Assembly: GCA_003223395.1 (NCBI GenBank)
Contig: QHUZ01000035.1
Span: 1-64,000 of the forward strand
DNA: 64,000 bases
Direction: 5' to 3'
Source of the DNA: Gemmatimonadota bacterium
GTDB lineage: Bacteria; Gemmatimonadota; Gemmatimonadetes; Gemmatimonadales; GWC2-71-9
The number at the start of each line of letters is the position of its first letter. Position 1 is the stretch's first letter. This document shows positions 9,081 to 17,425 of this stretch, one piece after another. A program made the position numbers and the translations under genes. The notes below the pieces were generated by a model that ran no database searches, had not been told where the DNA came from, and worked only from the letters and a program-made list of their open reading frames with translations.

Positions 9081-11562
9081 TGCGCCGCTTCAATCCCAGC
9101 AGATTCATGAACAGCCGATAGGCCCCCGGAACTCCCGCCGGCAGCTGCCGGAAGAAACTCAGTCCCGTATAGACGTAGGTCCCGCGCCCCAACGGCGCAA
9201 TCAGCAGCCCACCCTTCAACTCCGCCGGTGGACTCGGCGGCGGAGGATCGTGCGTCTCGAGCACCGGCACATAGGTCGTGTCCCAGGTGTGCGCGAAGTA
9301 CAGCCCGCGCTCCTGAATCCACCCGCGCCAATCGCCGTCGCCGATGGCATTGGGATAATGAAAGACGGGATGCGCAGGATCGAGCTCGGTGACCGGCGCG
9401 TTTTCGTCGGTCACGCGGTCGTGAGGGCGCGCGATGGTCAACGGATACGGCGCGAATCCGCCGTCCACGAAGGGGTATTGCTGGTACTGCACAATCACGA
9501 GCCCGCCGTTCCTGCCGTAGTCGAGCAGCCGGCCATTGTTGGCGACGAGCGCGGGCTCGGTCTCGTAGGCGCGGCTGCCGATCACGATGGCGTCGTAGCG
9601 CGACAGGTCGCCGCGCGCGAGTGAATCGGCGCCGATGAGCTCGACCGGCACACCGATCGCCAGCAGCGCTTCGGGAACCCGGTCGGCGGCGCCGCGCACG
9701 TAGCCGACGTGGGACAGTCCCGGCAACGCGACACGCGCCGCGCGAATCTGTGCGACGGAGGGCCTCGTCAGCGCCCGCGGCCGGATGTGCGGGTAGTCGA
9801 TGATCTCCAACCACCCTGAACCGGCGCGCAGATCGTATGTCCCCGACTTGAGACTGTCGGCGGTCGGCGGTGCGACCGTCACCAGAACACTCTTCGTCTC
9901 GTCTTCGCGCGTGAAGGCGAGACTCTCAGCGGGAATCGGCGGCCAGCCGGCCGAAGGCGTGAGCGCGGTGCGGACAGACGCGGCCCCGCGCGCACGATTG
10001 GTCACCGTCACCGTGAAGTGCCGGGGCTCGTGCGATCCGCCGTCGATCGGCCAGAGCAACTCGTCCGGAGCGATCGCGACATCGACGTCGCGCGTGACGA
10101 AGATCGGACGCCGGACCTCGCCGATTGCCTGGTCGCGGTAGCGGTAGACGACCTCCCGGGTCAGCGTGATCGGCTCTCCCCCAATGACCAGGCGCACCCG
10201 CGCCGTAACCGGCGGCGGCTCGAACGGCAGGCCGCGCACGTCTGCGGGAGCCGTAGACCAGTCGTACAGACCGCCGCGATTGGTGCGCGGACGACGCAAG
10301 AAATAGGGTTGGGTCCGCTCGGCATCCTTCGCCACCGTCAGGACGAAACGGCGCGTTACCAGCGACCCGGGCGCGACGGTTGGGGTGCCGATCTCGAGGC
10401 GCTCCAGGCTCCAGCCGCTGGGCGCGGCCACGGCCACGCTGTCCACGCGGACGGCGCTGTCGCCCGCGTTCCAGACACTCACTTCGATCTGCAACCGCTC
10501 GCCCGGCGTGACGATCCCGTCATCTGCCGTCCCATCGATCGTCACGCCGGCGGCAATCGCGACCGCGCGCTCGAGCAGCGCGTGCTGCACCGTGTCGGCC
10601 GCTCCGACAAGCCGCAACGCGCGGACCAGATACGGCAGCGTGACGGAGGGGCGCCACGGTGTGAGCGTCGCGCGTGCCGAATCGATGAGCGCACCGTATC
10701 CCGGGACCTGAATCGTCGTGTCCACACCCGCGAAGACCGACGTCTCGCCGCCGCCTCCACTGCTCCCCGTCGGCGCCGGCTTGCTCGCGAGCAGCGCGAC
10801 TCCGGACGTGGCCGGCCCGGGCCGCTGCAGCTGCCCCATATCCTGGGATCGATGGCGGCTGCGGCTCGCCATCGCGACCTGGAAATACGATTGGCCGAGG
10901 ATCGGATCGAGAATGCCGACGGGTAGGGTCAGTGTGGTCGCGGTGGGATCGCCGCGCGTCGAGCGATAGAACTTCTGCGGCCCCCACGTCGAATCGCGCA
11001 GCAGGTCGAACGCCTGGCGGGCGAGAATCGCCGAGACCTGATGGTGCCCGTGCCCGTCGGCCGGCGTCCCGGAGAAGACGGCGATGATGATCTGCGGGCG
11101 GAACCGCCGGATCACATCCACCACGTCTTTCAGAATCGAGTCGCGCGGCCAGAAGCGGAACGTCTCTTCGGCCGACTTCGAGAAGCCGAAATCGTAGGCG
11201 CGCGTAAAAAACTGGCGCGCGCCGTCGAGCTCACGGGCCGCGAGCAGCTCTTCGGTGCGAATGATGCCGAGCTCGGCGCCGAGCTCGGGCCCGATGAGGT
11301 TCTGGCCACCTTCACCGCGCGTCAGCGAGAGATAGGCGGCCTGCGCGCCCATCCCGCGTGACAGCAACACCAGGAGCTGGGTGTCCTCGTCGTCGGGGTG
11401 CGCGCCGATCATCAGCACCCGCTTGTTGCTGCCGAGCTGGCGCAATGTGCTCGCCAGCGCAGCGACGCCGCCCGTGCCGGCCGGGGACAATTGTCCCTGG
11501 CAAGCATGGGCGGCGCCGAAGCTCAGGAAGAGCCCGAGGAGCCCGCCGACAAACAGTTTCAC
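9070..11562 (-). CDS. Secreted PIG-L (LmbE-like) deacetylase with large C-terminal domain
   Basis: An 830-residue exported protein. The signal sequence MKLFVGGLLGLFLSFGAAHA is followed by a PIG-L N-deacetylase domain over about residues 45-230, with the zinc motif AHPDDED, then LSLTRGEGGQN, and a second metal motif at DGHGHHQ. Roughly 600 more residues form beta-rich domains plus a terminal glutamine-amidotransferase-like segment (YDAIVIGSRAYETEPALV ... VIVQYQQYPFVDGG). Family members remove N-acetyl groups from GlcNAc-containing substrates, probably cell-surface or external glycans here. GTG 11562 shares one base with the amidohydrolase stop (TAGTG). Confidence 0.88.
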   Translation of the reverse strand: MKLFVGGLLGLFLSFGAAHACQGQLSPAGTGGVAALASTLRQLGSNKRVLMIGAHPDDEDTQLLVLLSRGMGAQAAYLSLTRGEGGQNLIGPELGAELGIIRTEELLAARELDGARQFFTRAYDFGFSKSAEETFRFWPRDSILKDVVDVIRRFRPQIIIAVFSGTPADGHGHHQVSAILARQAFDLLRDSTWGPQKFYRSTRGDPTATTLTLPVGILDPILGQSYFQVAMASRSRHRSQDMGQLQRPGPATSGVALLASKPAPTGSSGGGGETSVFAGVDTTIQVPGYGALIDSARATLTPWRPSVTLPYLVRALRLVGAADTVQHALLERAVAIAAGVTIDGTADDGIVTPGERLQIEVSVWNAGDSAVRVDSVAVAAPSGWSLERLEIGTPTVAPGSLVTRRFVLTVAKDAERTQPYFLRRPRTNRGGLYDWSTAPADVRGLPFEPPPVTARVRLVIGGEPITLTREVVYRYRDQAIGEVRRPIFVTRDVDVAIAPDELLWPIDGGSHEPRHFTVTVTNRARGAASVRTALTPSAGWPPIPAESLAFTREDETKSVLVTVAPPTADSLKSGTYDLRAGSGWLEIIDYPHIRPRALTRPSVAQIRAARVALPGLSHVGYVRGAADRVPEALLAIGVPVELIGADSLARGDLSRYDAIVIGSRAYETEPALVANNGRLLDYGRNGGLVIVQYQQYPFVDGGFAPYPLTIARPHDRVTDENAPVTELDPAHPVFHYPNAIGDGDWRGWIQERGLYFAHTWDTTYVPVLETHDPPPPSPPAELKGGLLIAPLGRGTYVYTGLSFFRQLPAGVPGAYRLFMNLLGLKRRNVP

Positions 11563-12839
11563 TATTGGGAAAGGTACACGGCGCCACCCTTCATAACGAA
11601 CTTCACCCGTTGCAGTTCCGTGATATCGCGTGTGGGATCGCCCGCGACGGCGATGATGTCAGCGTACAGTCCGGGTGCGATGGCGCCGACGTTTTGGTCC
11701 TGGCCGAGTAGCGCCGCGGCAACCGAGGTTCCCGATTGAATCGCCTGCATCGGGGTCATCCCGTACTGGACGTAGTACTCCAATTCCTTCGCCTGATTGA
11801 TCTCGGTCCATGGAAAGCCGCCGACATCGGTACCCATGGCGATCTTTACGCCCTTCTTCAGCGCGCGACCGAACGCCTTCCGCTCGAGATTTACGAGCGC
11901 CACCCACACTCCGCCGCGCGCGACCACATGCGCCCCGACCGTGACCGTCGGCACCCAATAGACGTTGTTGCGCACCATGACGTCCATGAGCGAGTCGGTG
12001 AGGCCGTCGCCGTGCTCGATGGAGTTGACGCCCGCGCGCAGCGCCGCGGCGATGCCGTCGGAACCGATCGCATGCGCCGCCACGGGACGACCGATGCGGT
12101 GGGCTTCGTCCACGATCGCCTTCGCTTCGGCGTCGGTGAAGTTGACCCAGCTGTGCAGCACGCTGTCGGGGGTGAAGTAGTACCGGCGGTCGCTGTAGTA
12201 CTTGATCCAGTCGGCGCCGTGCTGCACCTGCTGCCGCACCGCGAGGCGCGCGTTGTCGACGCCGTCCACCGGCTGGACGCCGTGCGGGAGCTCGAGCTCC
12301 CAGTTCGTCGTCGTGATCGGATACATCCCGGTCGGCGCCATCGCGCGCGTCGAGGCGAAGACGCGCGGCCCGGGGATCTCGCCGTTGTTGATCGCGAGCT
12401 TCACATCGACGTCGGCGTACATCGCCCCTTCAGTTTCGAGATCGCGGATCGCCGTGAAGCCGTGCTCCAGCGCAATCCGCGCATTGCGGGCCGCGAGAAT
12501 GGCGCGATAGGGCGTGGACTGTTTGAGCAGCTGGTCTTCGTATTCCTGCGACGTGATGTCGCCCTGCAGGAGCAGATGGGTATGGGCGTCGATGAGCCCG
12601 GGCAGGACCGTCATCTGGCTGAGGTCGATAACCCGGGCGTTCGGGGCCTGTCCCTGGATCTGGGCGAGCGGACCGACCGCCTTGATCCTTTCGCCTTCGA
12701 TCAGGATTCCTACATTGGGCTGGACGCTGGCGGACCGGCCGTCCACCAGGCGCCCCGCCTTGATCAGCACCTGCGGAGCCTGGGCATTGGCAGCCGGCAG
12801 GACGACGAGACCAACGAACAGCAGCATGAACCCGCGCAT
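11562..12839 (-). CDS. Secreted imidazolonepropionase-like amidohydrolase
   Basis: A 425-residue metal-dependent hydrolase and the first gene of the long minus-strand run. The start ATG 12839 gives the leader MRGFMLLFVGLVVLPAANAQ. TIM-barrel metal motifs are DAHTHLLL (strand 1 HxH), VAAHAIGSDG, SIEHGDGL and MGTDVGGFPW (the Asp), and the protein ends with the composite beta-sandwich (YADIIAVAGDPTRDITELQ). Exported relatives act on amide or cyclic-amide bonds of peptides or xenobiotics, and substrate cannot be predicted. The 60-nt gap to the divergent zinc-ribbon gene must contain both promoters. Confidence 0.88.
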   Translation of the reverse strand: MRGFMLLFVGLVVLPAANAQAPQVLIKAGRLVDGRSASVQPNVGILIEGERIKAVGPLAQIQGQAPNARVIDLSQMTVLPGLIDAHTHLLLQGDITSQEYEDQLLKQSTPYRAILAARNARIALEHGFTAIRDLETEGAMYADVDVKLAINNGEIPGPRVFASTRAMAPTGMYPITTTNWELELPHGVQPVDGVDNARLAVRQQVQHGADWIKYYSDRRYYFTPDSVLHSWVNFTDAEAKAIVDEAHRIGRPVAAHAIGSDGIAAALRAGVNSIEHGDGLTDSLMDVMVRNNVYWVPTVTVGAHVVARGGVWVALVNLERKAFGRALKKGVKIAMGTDVGGFPWTEINQAKELEYYVQYGMTPMQAIQSGTSVAAALLGQDQNVGAIAPGLYADIIAVAGDPTRDITELQRVKFVMKGGAVYLSQ

Positions 12840-12899
12840 CGGGAAGCTCCGGTTCTGGAGAGGCGCGGCAAATCTATCATCTCGGCGACGGAGGCGTAC

Positions 12900-13784
12900 A
12901 TGGCGGTGCATGTGATCTGCGAATGCGGTACGTCCTACGACCTCAAGGATGAGTTTGCAGGGAAGCTCGTGAAGTGTCCGCAGTGCGGGCGGCCCGCGCG
13001 CGCCCCCAGCGTCGCCGTCGCGACGGCGGAAGCCGACCCGGCCTTCGACCGCGACATTTTTCTGCTCCGCCAGCAGATGTTGAAGATCTCCGAGAAATAC
13101 GACGTCGGGGACGAGCAGGGCAACAAGATCATCTTCGTCGAGCGCCCCGCGCACCTGTTGCGGAATCTGGGCGCGATCCTCGTCGTCCTCGCCGGGCTGG
13201 TCCTCGGATTGCCGGCATTCGCGGCGCTCATCGACGCCATGCCGACCGGCAGCTTCCGGGCGATCGTTGGCATCGTCGGCATGGTCACGATTCTCATCGG
13301 CTCGATCGTGCTGGGCGTGGTGATATCCGCGAAGCGGCATGTCACCTTCTATCGCGATCAATCCAAGCGCGAGAAGCTGCTCGACATCCTCCAGGACAAG
13401 AAATTCGCGCCGATCACGATGACCTATACAGTGCGCGACGCGCGCGGCCGCAAGCTCGCCAAGCTTGGCAAGAATTGGCTGTTCAATGCGATCCGCAAGC
13501 GGTGGTACGTGTGGGCACCGAACGGGACGCTGTTGTTCCTCGCGAAGGAGGATTCCATCATCCTGTCGCTGCTGCGGCGCTTCCTCGGTCCCCTGTTCGG
13601 CATCCTGCGCACCAACTTCATCTTCCTTCCCGCGGGAACCGAGGATGTCATTGGGGAATTCAAGCGCAAATTCACGATCCTCGACCGCTACGTGCTCGAC
13701 ATGACGTCCGATCCGCAGCGACTCATGGACCGCCGGATCGCCATCGCCCTCGGCGTCATGCTGGATACGGGAGAGCGGCGGTGA
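12900..13784 (+). CDS. Zinc-ribbon membrane protein with LURP-one/scramblase-like domain
   Basis: A 294-residue protein. An N-terminal zinc ribbon (CECGTSYDL ... KCPQCGRPARA, two Cys pairs) is followed by SEKYDVGDEQGNKIIFVERP. Two strong membrane helices come next (about residues 95-145), then a beta-rich part with DARGRKLAKLGKNWLF and the closing GEFKRKFTILDRYVLDM. That strand pattern resembles LURP-one-related/phospholipid-scramblase folds, here with membrane helices inserted. This assignment rests on pattern alone. ATG 12900 follows GGAG at 12890-12893. The gene overlaps the downstream rhomboid by 4 nt (GTGA), so the two are coupled. Confidence 0.8.
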   Translation: MAVHVICECGTSYDLKDEFAGKLVKCPQCGRPARAPSVAVATAEADPAFDRDIFLLRQQMLKISEKYDVGDEQGNKIIFVERPAHLLRNLGAILVVLAGLVLGLPAFAALIDAMPTGSFRAIVGIVGMVTILIGSIVLGVVISAKRHVTFYRDQSKREKLLDILQDKKFAPITMTYTVRDARGRKLAKLGKNWLFNAIRKRWYVWAPNGTLLFLAKEDSIILSLLRRFLGPLFGILRTNFIFLPAGTEDVIGEFKRKFTILDRYVLDMTSDPQRLMDRRIAIALGVMLDTGERR

Positions 13785-14539
13785 CCACGGGCCCGGGGGG
13801 GGGGAACGGCGGCGAGCACGAAGAGCCGATCCTCATCACGCCCGAGATGCTGGCGCCGCGTCGGAGAGTACCACCCCCCATCTCCGATGGCCGCGTGGAC
13901 TTCGAGCGCGGCATGCGCCGCCTGCCGCCGCTCATCATTGCCCTGATCCTCGCCAACGTCGCGGTGTTCGTCTGGGAGGTCAGCGCCGGTGCCTTTGCCC
14001 CGATCCTGGGGTCGACTGGAGCTGATCACACCAGTCCGATCATGGCCGGTGCCCTGATCCGCGAGCGCGTCCTCGCCGGCGAGTGGTGGCGGATGATCAC
14101 GGCGACGTTCCTGCACGGCAGCCCCGATCATCTCATCGGCAACATGATCGCACTGTTCATCGTCGGGATGGCCTGCGAGCACGCGTTTGGCGTGACCCGG
14201 ACGGCGGCGATCTATGTCGGGAGTGGACTCGCCGGAACGGCGTTCAGCCTGGCGACCGGACCGGGACCGTCGGTCGGGGCATCGGGCGCGATCTTCGGCG
14301 TCCTGATGGCCGTCGTCGTCATGCTGTATCGCAACCAGCAATACTTCTTCGTGCGCGACAAGCGGATCGGCTTCGTGCTCGCGGCCTGGGCGGCCTGGCA
14401 GCTCTTCGTGGGCTTCATGAATCCATTCATCGACAACTTCGCGCATCTGGGTGGGATGACTGGGGGTGCGCTGGCCGCCTTGCTGCTGACTCCGACGCTG
14501 ACGGCGGAAGCGATGGTCGGGGGCGGTAGGGGGCGGTAG
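13781..14539 (+). CDS. Rhomboid-family intramembrane serine protease
   Basis: A 252-residue polytopic protein from GTG 13781. An approximately 50-residue cytoplasmic N-terminus precedes about six helices. Rhomboid motifs are the WWRMITATFLHGSPDHLIGNM element (helix 2 His/Asn), the nucleophile GASGAIFG and the catalytic His in NFAHLGGM, which gives a complete Ser/His dyad. The family cleaves membrane proteins within or near transmembrane segments. Coupling to the zinc-ribbon membrane protein suggests a functional link, perhaps substrate or partner, but this is inference. Confidence 0.93.
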   Translation: MTTGPGGGNGGEHEEPILITPEMLAPRRRVPPPISDGRVDFERGMRRLPPLIIALILANVAVFVWEVSAGAFAPILGSTGADHTSPIMAGALIRERVLAGEWWRMITATFLHGSPDHLIGNMIALFIVGMACEHAFGVTRTAAIYVGSGLAGTAFSLATGPGPSVGASGAIFGVLMAVVVMLYRNQQYFFVRDKRIGFVLAAWAAWQLFVGFMNPFIDNFAHLGGMTGGALAALLLTPTLTAEAMVGGGRGR

Positions 14540-14555
14540 GAGGCGGTACCGCCTC
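14518..14555. repeat. Short tandem GGNGGCGGTA repeat with palindrome, between convergent genes
   Basis: The 3' end of the rhomboid gene runs into three near-identical 10-mers (GGGGGCGGTA, GGGGGCGGTA, GGAGGCGGTA). The last forms one arm of the perfect 16-nt palindrome GAGGCGGTACCGCCTC at 14540-14555. It lies between the rhomboid stop and the M16 stop (14580), so it could act as a weak terminator for both. There is no T-tract. Confidence 0.5.
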
Positions 14556-14579
14556 TTTGCCGCCCCTTTACCGCCGCCA

Positions 14580-17360
14580 TTACCGTGCTGCCAGCGGTTT
14601 CCCGTCCGCATCCAGGAATCGGATCTCCCCGAAATTCAGCTCCCGAATCCCGGGCTCGATCTTCGACCGATCGCCCACGACCACCCAGACGAGGTGATCG
14701 GGACGAATCGTTTCCTGCGCCGCGCCGGCGGCGTCGGGAATAGTCAACGCCCGGACGCGCTGCGCATACGTCTCGTAGTAGTGATCGTCCAACCCGAACG
14801 TCACGAGCTGTTCGAGCGAGCCCTGCACGGCATCCATCGTTTCCCAATTGCCGGGCAGCGTCAGCGTCAGGTTCGCCTGCGCCTTCGCCAGCTCGTCCGC
14901 GGTCACCGGTTTCGGGCCGAGAATGCCGCGCAGCTCCTTGTCGACCTCGATCATCGACTCCTTCGTCTTGTCGGTCTGGACCGGGGCGTACGCGATGAAC
15001 GGGCGCTGGCCGCGGGCGTCCCAGATGAAGGTGAACGCGCCGTAGGACCAGTGTTTCGCCTCGCGCAAGTTCATGTTGACGCGGGAGGTAAACTGGCCGC
15101 CGAGCAGCGATGTCATCGCTTCGATGGCGTACTCACGGGGATTGGCTTTGGGCGCCGCGAGATCGGCGGCGAAAATGATCGACTGCTCCGCGCCAGGGCG
15201 ATCGAGAATGTAGACGAGTGACCGCGGCTGATCGGCGACCGTGCTCACGTTCTTCTGCGGGACGTCGCCGGCTCGCCAACCGCTGAACAGGCGCGTGAGC
15301 TTCGGCTGGATTTCCGCCAACGTGACGTCACCGACGATCACCAACGTCGCGTGGTTCGGCTTGAACCAGGTCCGGTGGAAGCGCATCAGGTCGTCGCGGG
15401 TCATGGCCGACACCGACGCTTCCGTGCCCGACCCCGTCAGCGGATTGCCGTACGCATGATTGGCGCCGTACAACAGCTGCGGGAAGACGCGGAGCGCCAT
15501 CTGCACCGGCTGCACTTTCTCGCGCTGGATGCGCGCCAGGCGCTGCCGCTGCTGCCGCTGGAAGTCGGCCTGCGGGAACGACGGATTGAGTACCACGTCC
15601 GCGAAGACATCGAGCGCCGGATCGAGATTGTCCTTCAGCGTGGAGAGCGCAATGCGCGACACATCCAGCTGCGAGCTCGTGAAGAGCTGGGCGCCCAGCT
15701 GCGACAGCGTGTCGCTGATCTGGAGCGCGGTGCGGCGGGTCGTTCCTTCGTCCAGCATGTCGAGCGCAAGGCTCGCCGTGCCGGGCGCTGCGAACTGATC
15801 CGCCGCATAGCCGGCATCCATGAGCAGCGTCAGCTGCACCTGCGGAATCGAGTGCCGCTCGGCGAGCACGACCTTGAGCCCGTTCGGCAGCGTCGCGCGC
15901 GCGAACGCCGGGAAGCGGGCGTCGGGGGGCGTCCCGGCGTCGGGCAGCTTCGTGCGGTCGGCGCCGCTCGCCGCCGTCTCGAACGTGGGATAGGGACGCA
16001 CCTCGAGCACCCAATCGCCATCGCTGAGCCAGCGGGTCGCGGCGGATTTGAGATCGCCGGCCGTCGCCGTCGCGATGCGCCGCTGCGTCACCAGGTAATG
16101 ATCGGCGCTGCCGGTGAATACTTCGTTTCGCGCGAGCACGTCGGACTTCCCGCCGAAGCCGCCGATCCGCTCGATGCCGCGGATGAAGTTCGCGCGCGAC
16201 TGCGTCTTGACGCGCCGCAGCTCGCTCGCGGTTGGACCCCCCTGGATGAAGCGCGCGAGCTCTTCGTCGATGGCCCGTTCCACCCGCGCGAGATCGCCGT
16301 TCGGCTTCGCCGTCGCGCGAATTACGAGCTGCCCACCGATCTCGCGGAGATCGACGTAGGCGATCACGTCGGTGGCGATCTGGTCGTCATAGACCAGCCG
16401 CTTGTAGAGCCGCGACGTCTTCCCCGCCGCGAGCACGTCGGTCACGAGGTCGAGATAATCGGCGTCCGCCGATCCGTACTCGGGGATGTTCCATTCCCTA
16501 TAGATCCGCGCCTGCGGGACGCGGTCCTGCATGATCTCCCGGTGCGACCCGGTGCGCTTCGCGATCCACGTCTCCTGCTTGGCAATCGGCGGGGTCGCGG
16601 GAATGTCGCCGAAGAACTGCTCCACTTTCTGACGCGCCGTCTCGGGCGTGATGTCGCCGGCCAGCGCGATGACGGCGTTGTTCGGACCGTAGTAGGTGCG
16701 GAACCATTGCTTCACGTCTTCGACCGAGGCGGCATTGAGATCTTCCATCGACCCGATCACCGTCCACGAGTACGGATGGCCGGCGGGATACGTGCCCTCG
16801 GTCATCAGATTGTCGACCTTGCCGTAGGGCTGATTCTCACCCTGCCGCTTTTCGTTCTGGACGACGCCGCGCTGCTCGTTGACCTTTGCCGTGTCGATCG
16901 CGCCGAGCAGATGGCCCATGCGATCGGATTCCATCCACAGCGCGATGTCGAGCGCGTTGGTGGGCACGTTCTCGAAATAGTTGGTGCGGTCTTCGTTCGT
17001 CGTGCCGTTCTGATCGGTGGCGCCGATGCGCTCGAACGGCTGGAAGTAGTCGTCGTTGAAATGCTCGCTGCCATTGAACATCAGGTGCTCGAACAGATGG
17101 GCGAACCCCGTGCGGCCGGGCCGTTCGTTCTTGGAGCCCACATGGTACCAGATGTTGACGGCGACGATCGGCGCCTTGTGGTCCTCGTGGACGAGCAACG
17201 TCAACCCGTTCTTCAGGACGAAACGCTGATAGGGAATCGTGATCGGCGCCGGCTCGGCTGCGCGTGCCCGGGTACGGGTGGCTCGAGCGGGGCGCTGTGC
17301 CACCGCGGGGAATGCGGCCGCGACCCCGAGCGCCAGGGCGAGAAACGCTAGGCGAGACAT
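14580..17360 (-). CDS. Secreted M16-family zinc metallopeptidase, two-domain
   Basis: A 926-residue exported peptidase. The start is ATG 17360, placed by AAGGAG seven bases upstream, in preference to the ATG at 17375. The signal peptide MSRLAFLALALGVAAAFPAVA is followed by the first M16 domain with the inverted zinc motif HLFEHLMFNG and a downstream Glu in VNEQRGVVQNE. The second M16 half (FARATLPNGLKVVLAERHS onward) lacks HxxEH, as is usual for the non-catalytic half. Such enzymes degrade peptides in the periplasm or outside the cell. The gene is transcribed divergently from the acyl-CoA dehydrogenase, with 65 nt between the starts. Confidence 0.93.
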   Translation of the reverse strand: MSRLAFLALALGVAAAFPAVAQRPARATRTRARAAEPAPITIPYQRFVLKNGLTLLVHEDHKAPIVAVNIWYHVGSKNERPGRTGFAHLFEHLMFNGSEHFNDDYFQPFERIGATDQNGTTNEDRTNYFENVPTNALDIALWMESDRMGHLLGAIDTAKVNEQRGVVQNEKRQGENQPYGKVDNLMTEGTYPAGHPYSWTVIGSMEDLNAASVEDVKQWFRTYYGPNNAVIALAGDITPETARQKVEQFFGDIPATPPIAKQETWIAKRTGSHREIMQDRVPQARIYREWNIPEYGSADADYLDLVTDVLAAGKTSRLYKRLVYDDQIATDVIAYVDLREIGGQLVIRATAKPNGDLARVERAIDEELARFIQGGPTASELRRVKTQSRANFIRGIERIGGFGGKSDVLARNEVFTGSADHYLVTQRRIATATAGDLKSAATRWLSDGDWVLEVRPYPTFETAASGADRTKLPDAGTPPDARFPAFARATLPNGLKVVLAERHSIPQVQLTLLMDAGYAADQFAAPGTASLALDMLDEGTTRRTALQISDTLSQLGAQLFTSSQLDVSRIALSTLKDNLDPALDVFADVVLNPSFPQADFQRQQRQRLARIQREKVQPVQMALRVFPQLLYGANHAYGNPLTGSGTEASVSAMTRDDLMRFHRTWFKPNHATLVIVGDVTLAEIQPKLTRLFSGWRAGDVPQKNVSTVADQPRSLVYILDRPGAEQSIIFAADLAAPKANPREYAIEAMTSLLGGQFTSRVNMNLREAKHWSYGAFTFIWDARGQRPFIAYAPVQTDKTKESMIEVDKELRGILGPKPVTADELAKAQANLTLTLPGNWETMDAVQGSLEQLVTFGLDDHYYETYAQRVRALTIPDAAGAAQETIRPDHLVWVVVGDRSKIEPGIRELNFGEIRFLDADGKPLAAR

Positions 17361-17425
17361 GGAATTCTCCTTCATGAAAGGCTGACGGCGGGCTGAACGG
17401 CCTGAAGATATTACATTTAAGGCGC

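Noticed and set aside
11484-11497. Palindrome GGGACAATTGTCCC
   Set aside because: It lies inside the PIG-L coding sequence near the N-terminus and is isolated, so chance symmetry is the best explanation.
15351-17351. A 666-codon open frame opposite the M16 peptidase
   Set aside because: Shadow frame. The M16 zinc motif, signal peptide and ribosome-binding site support the minus-strand gene.
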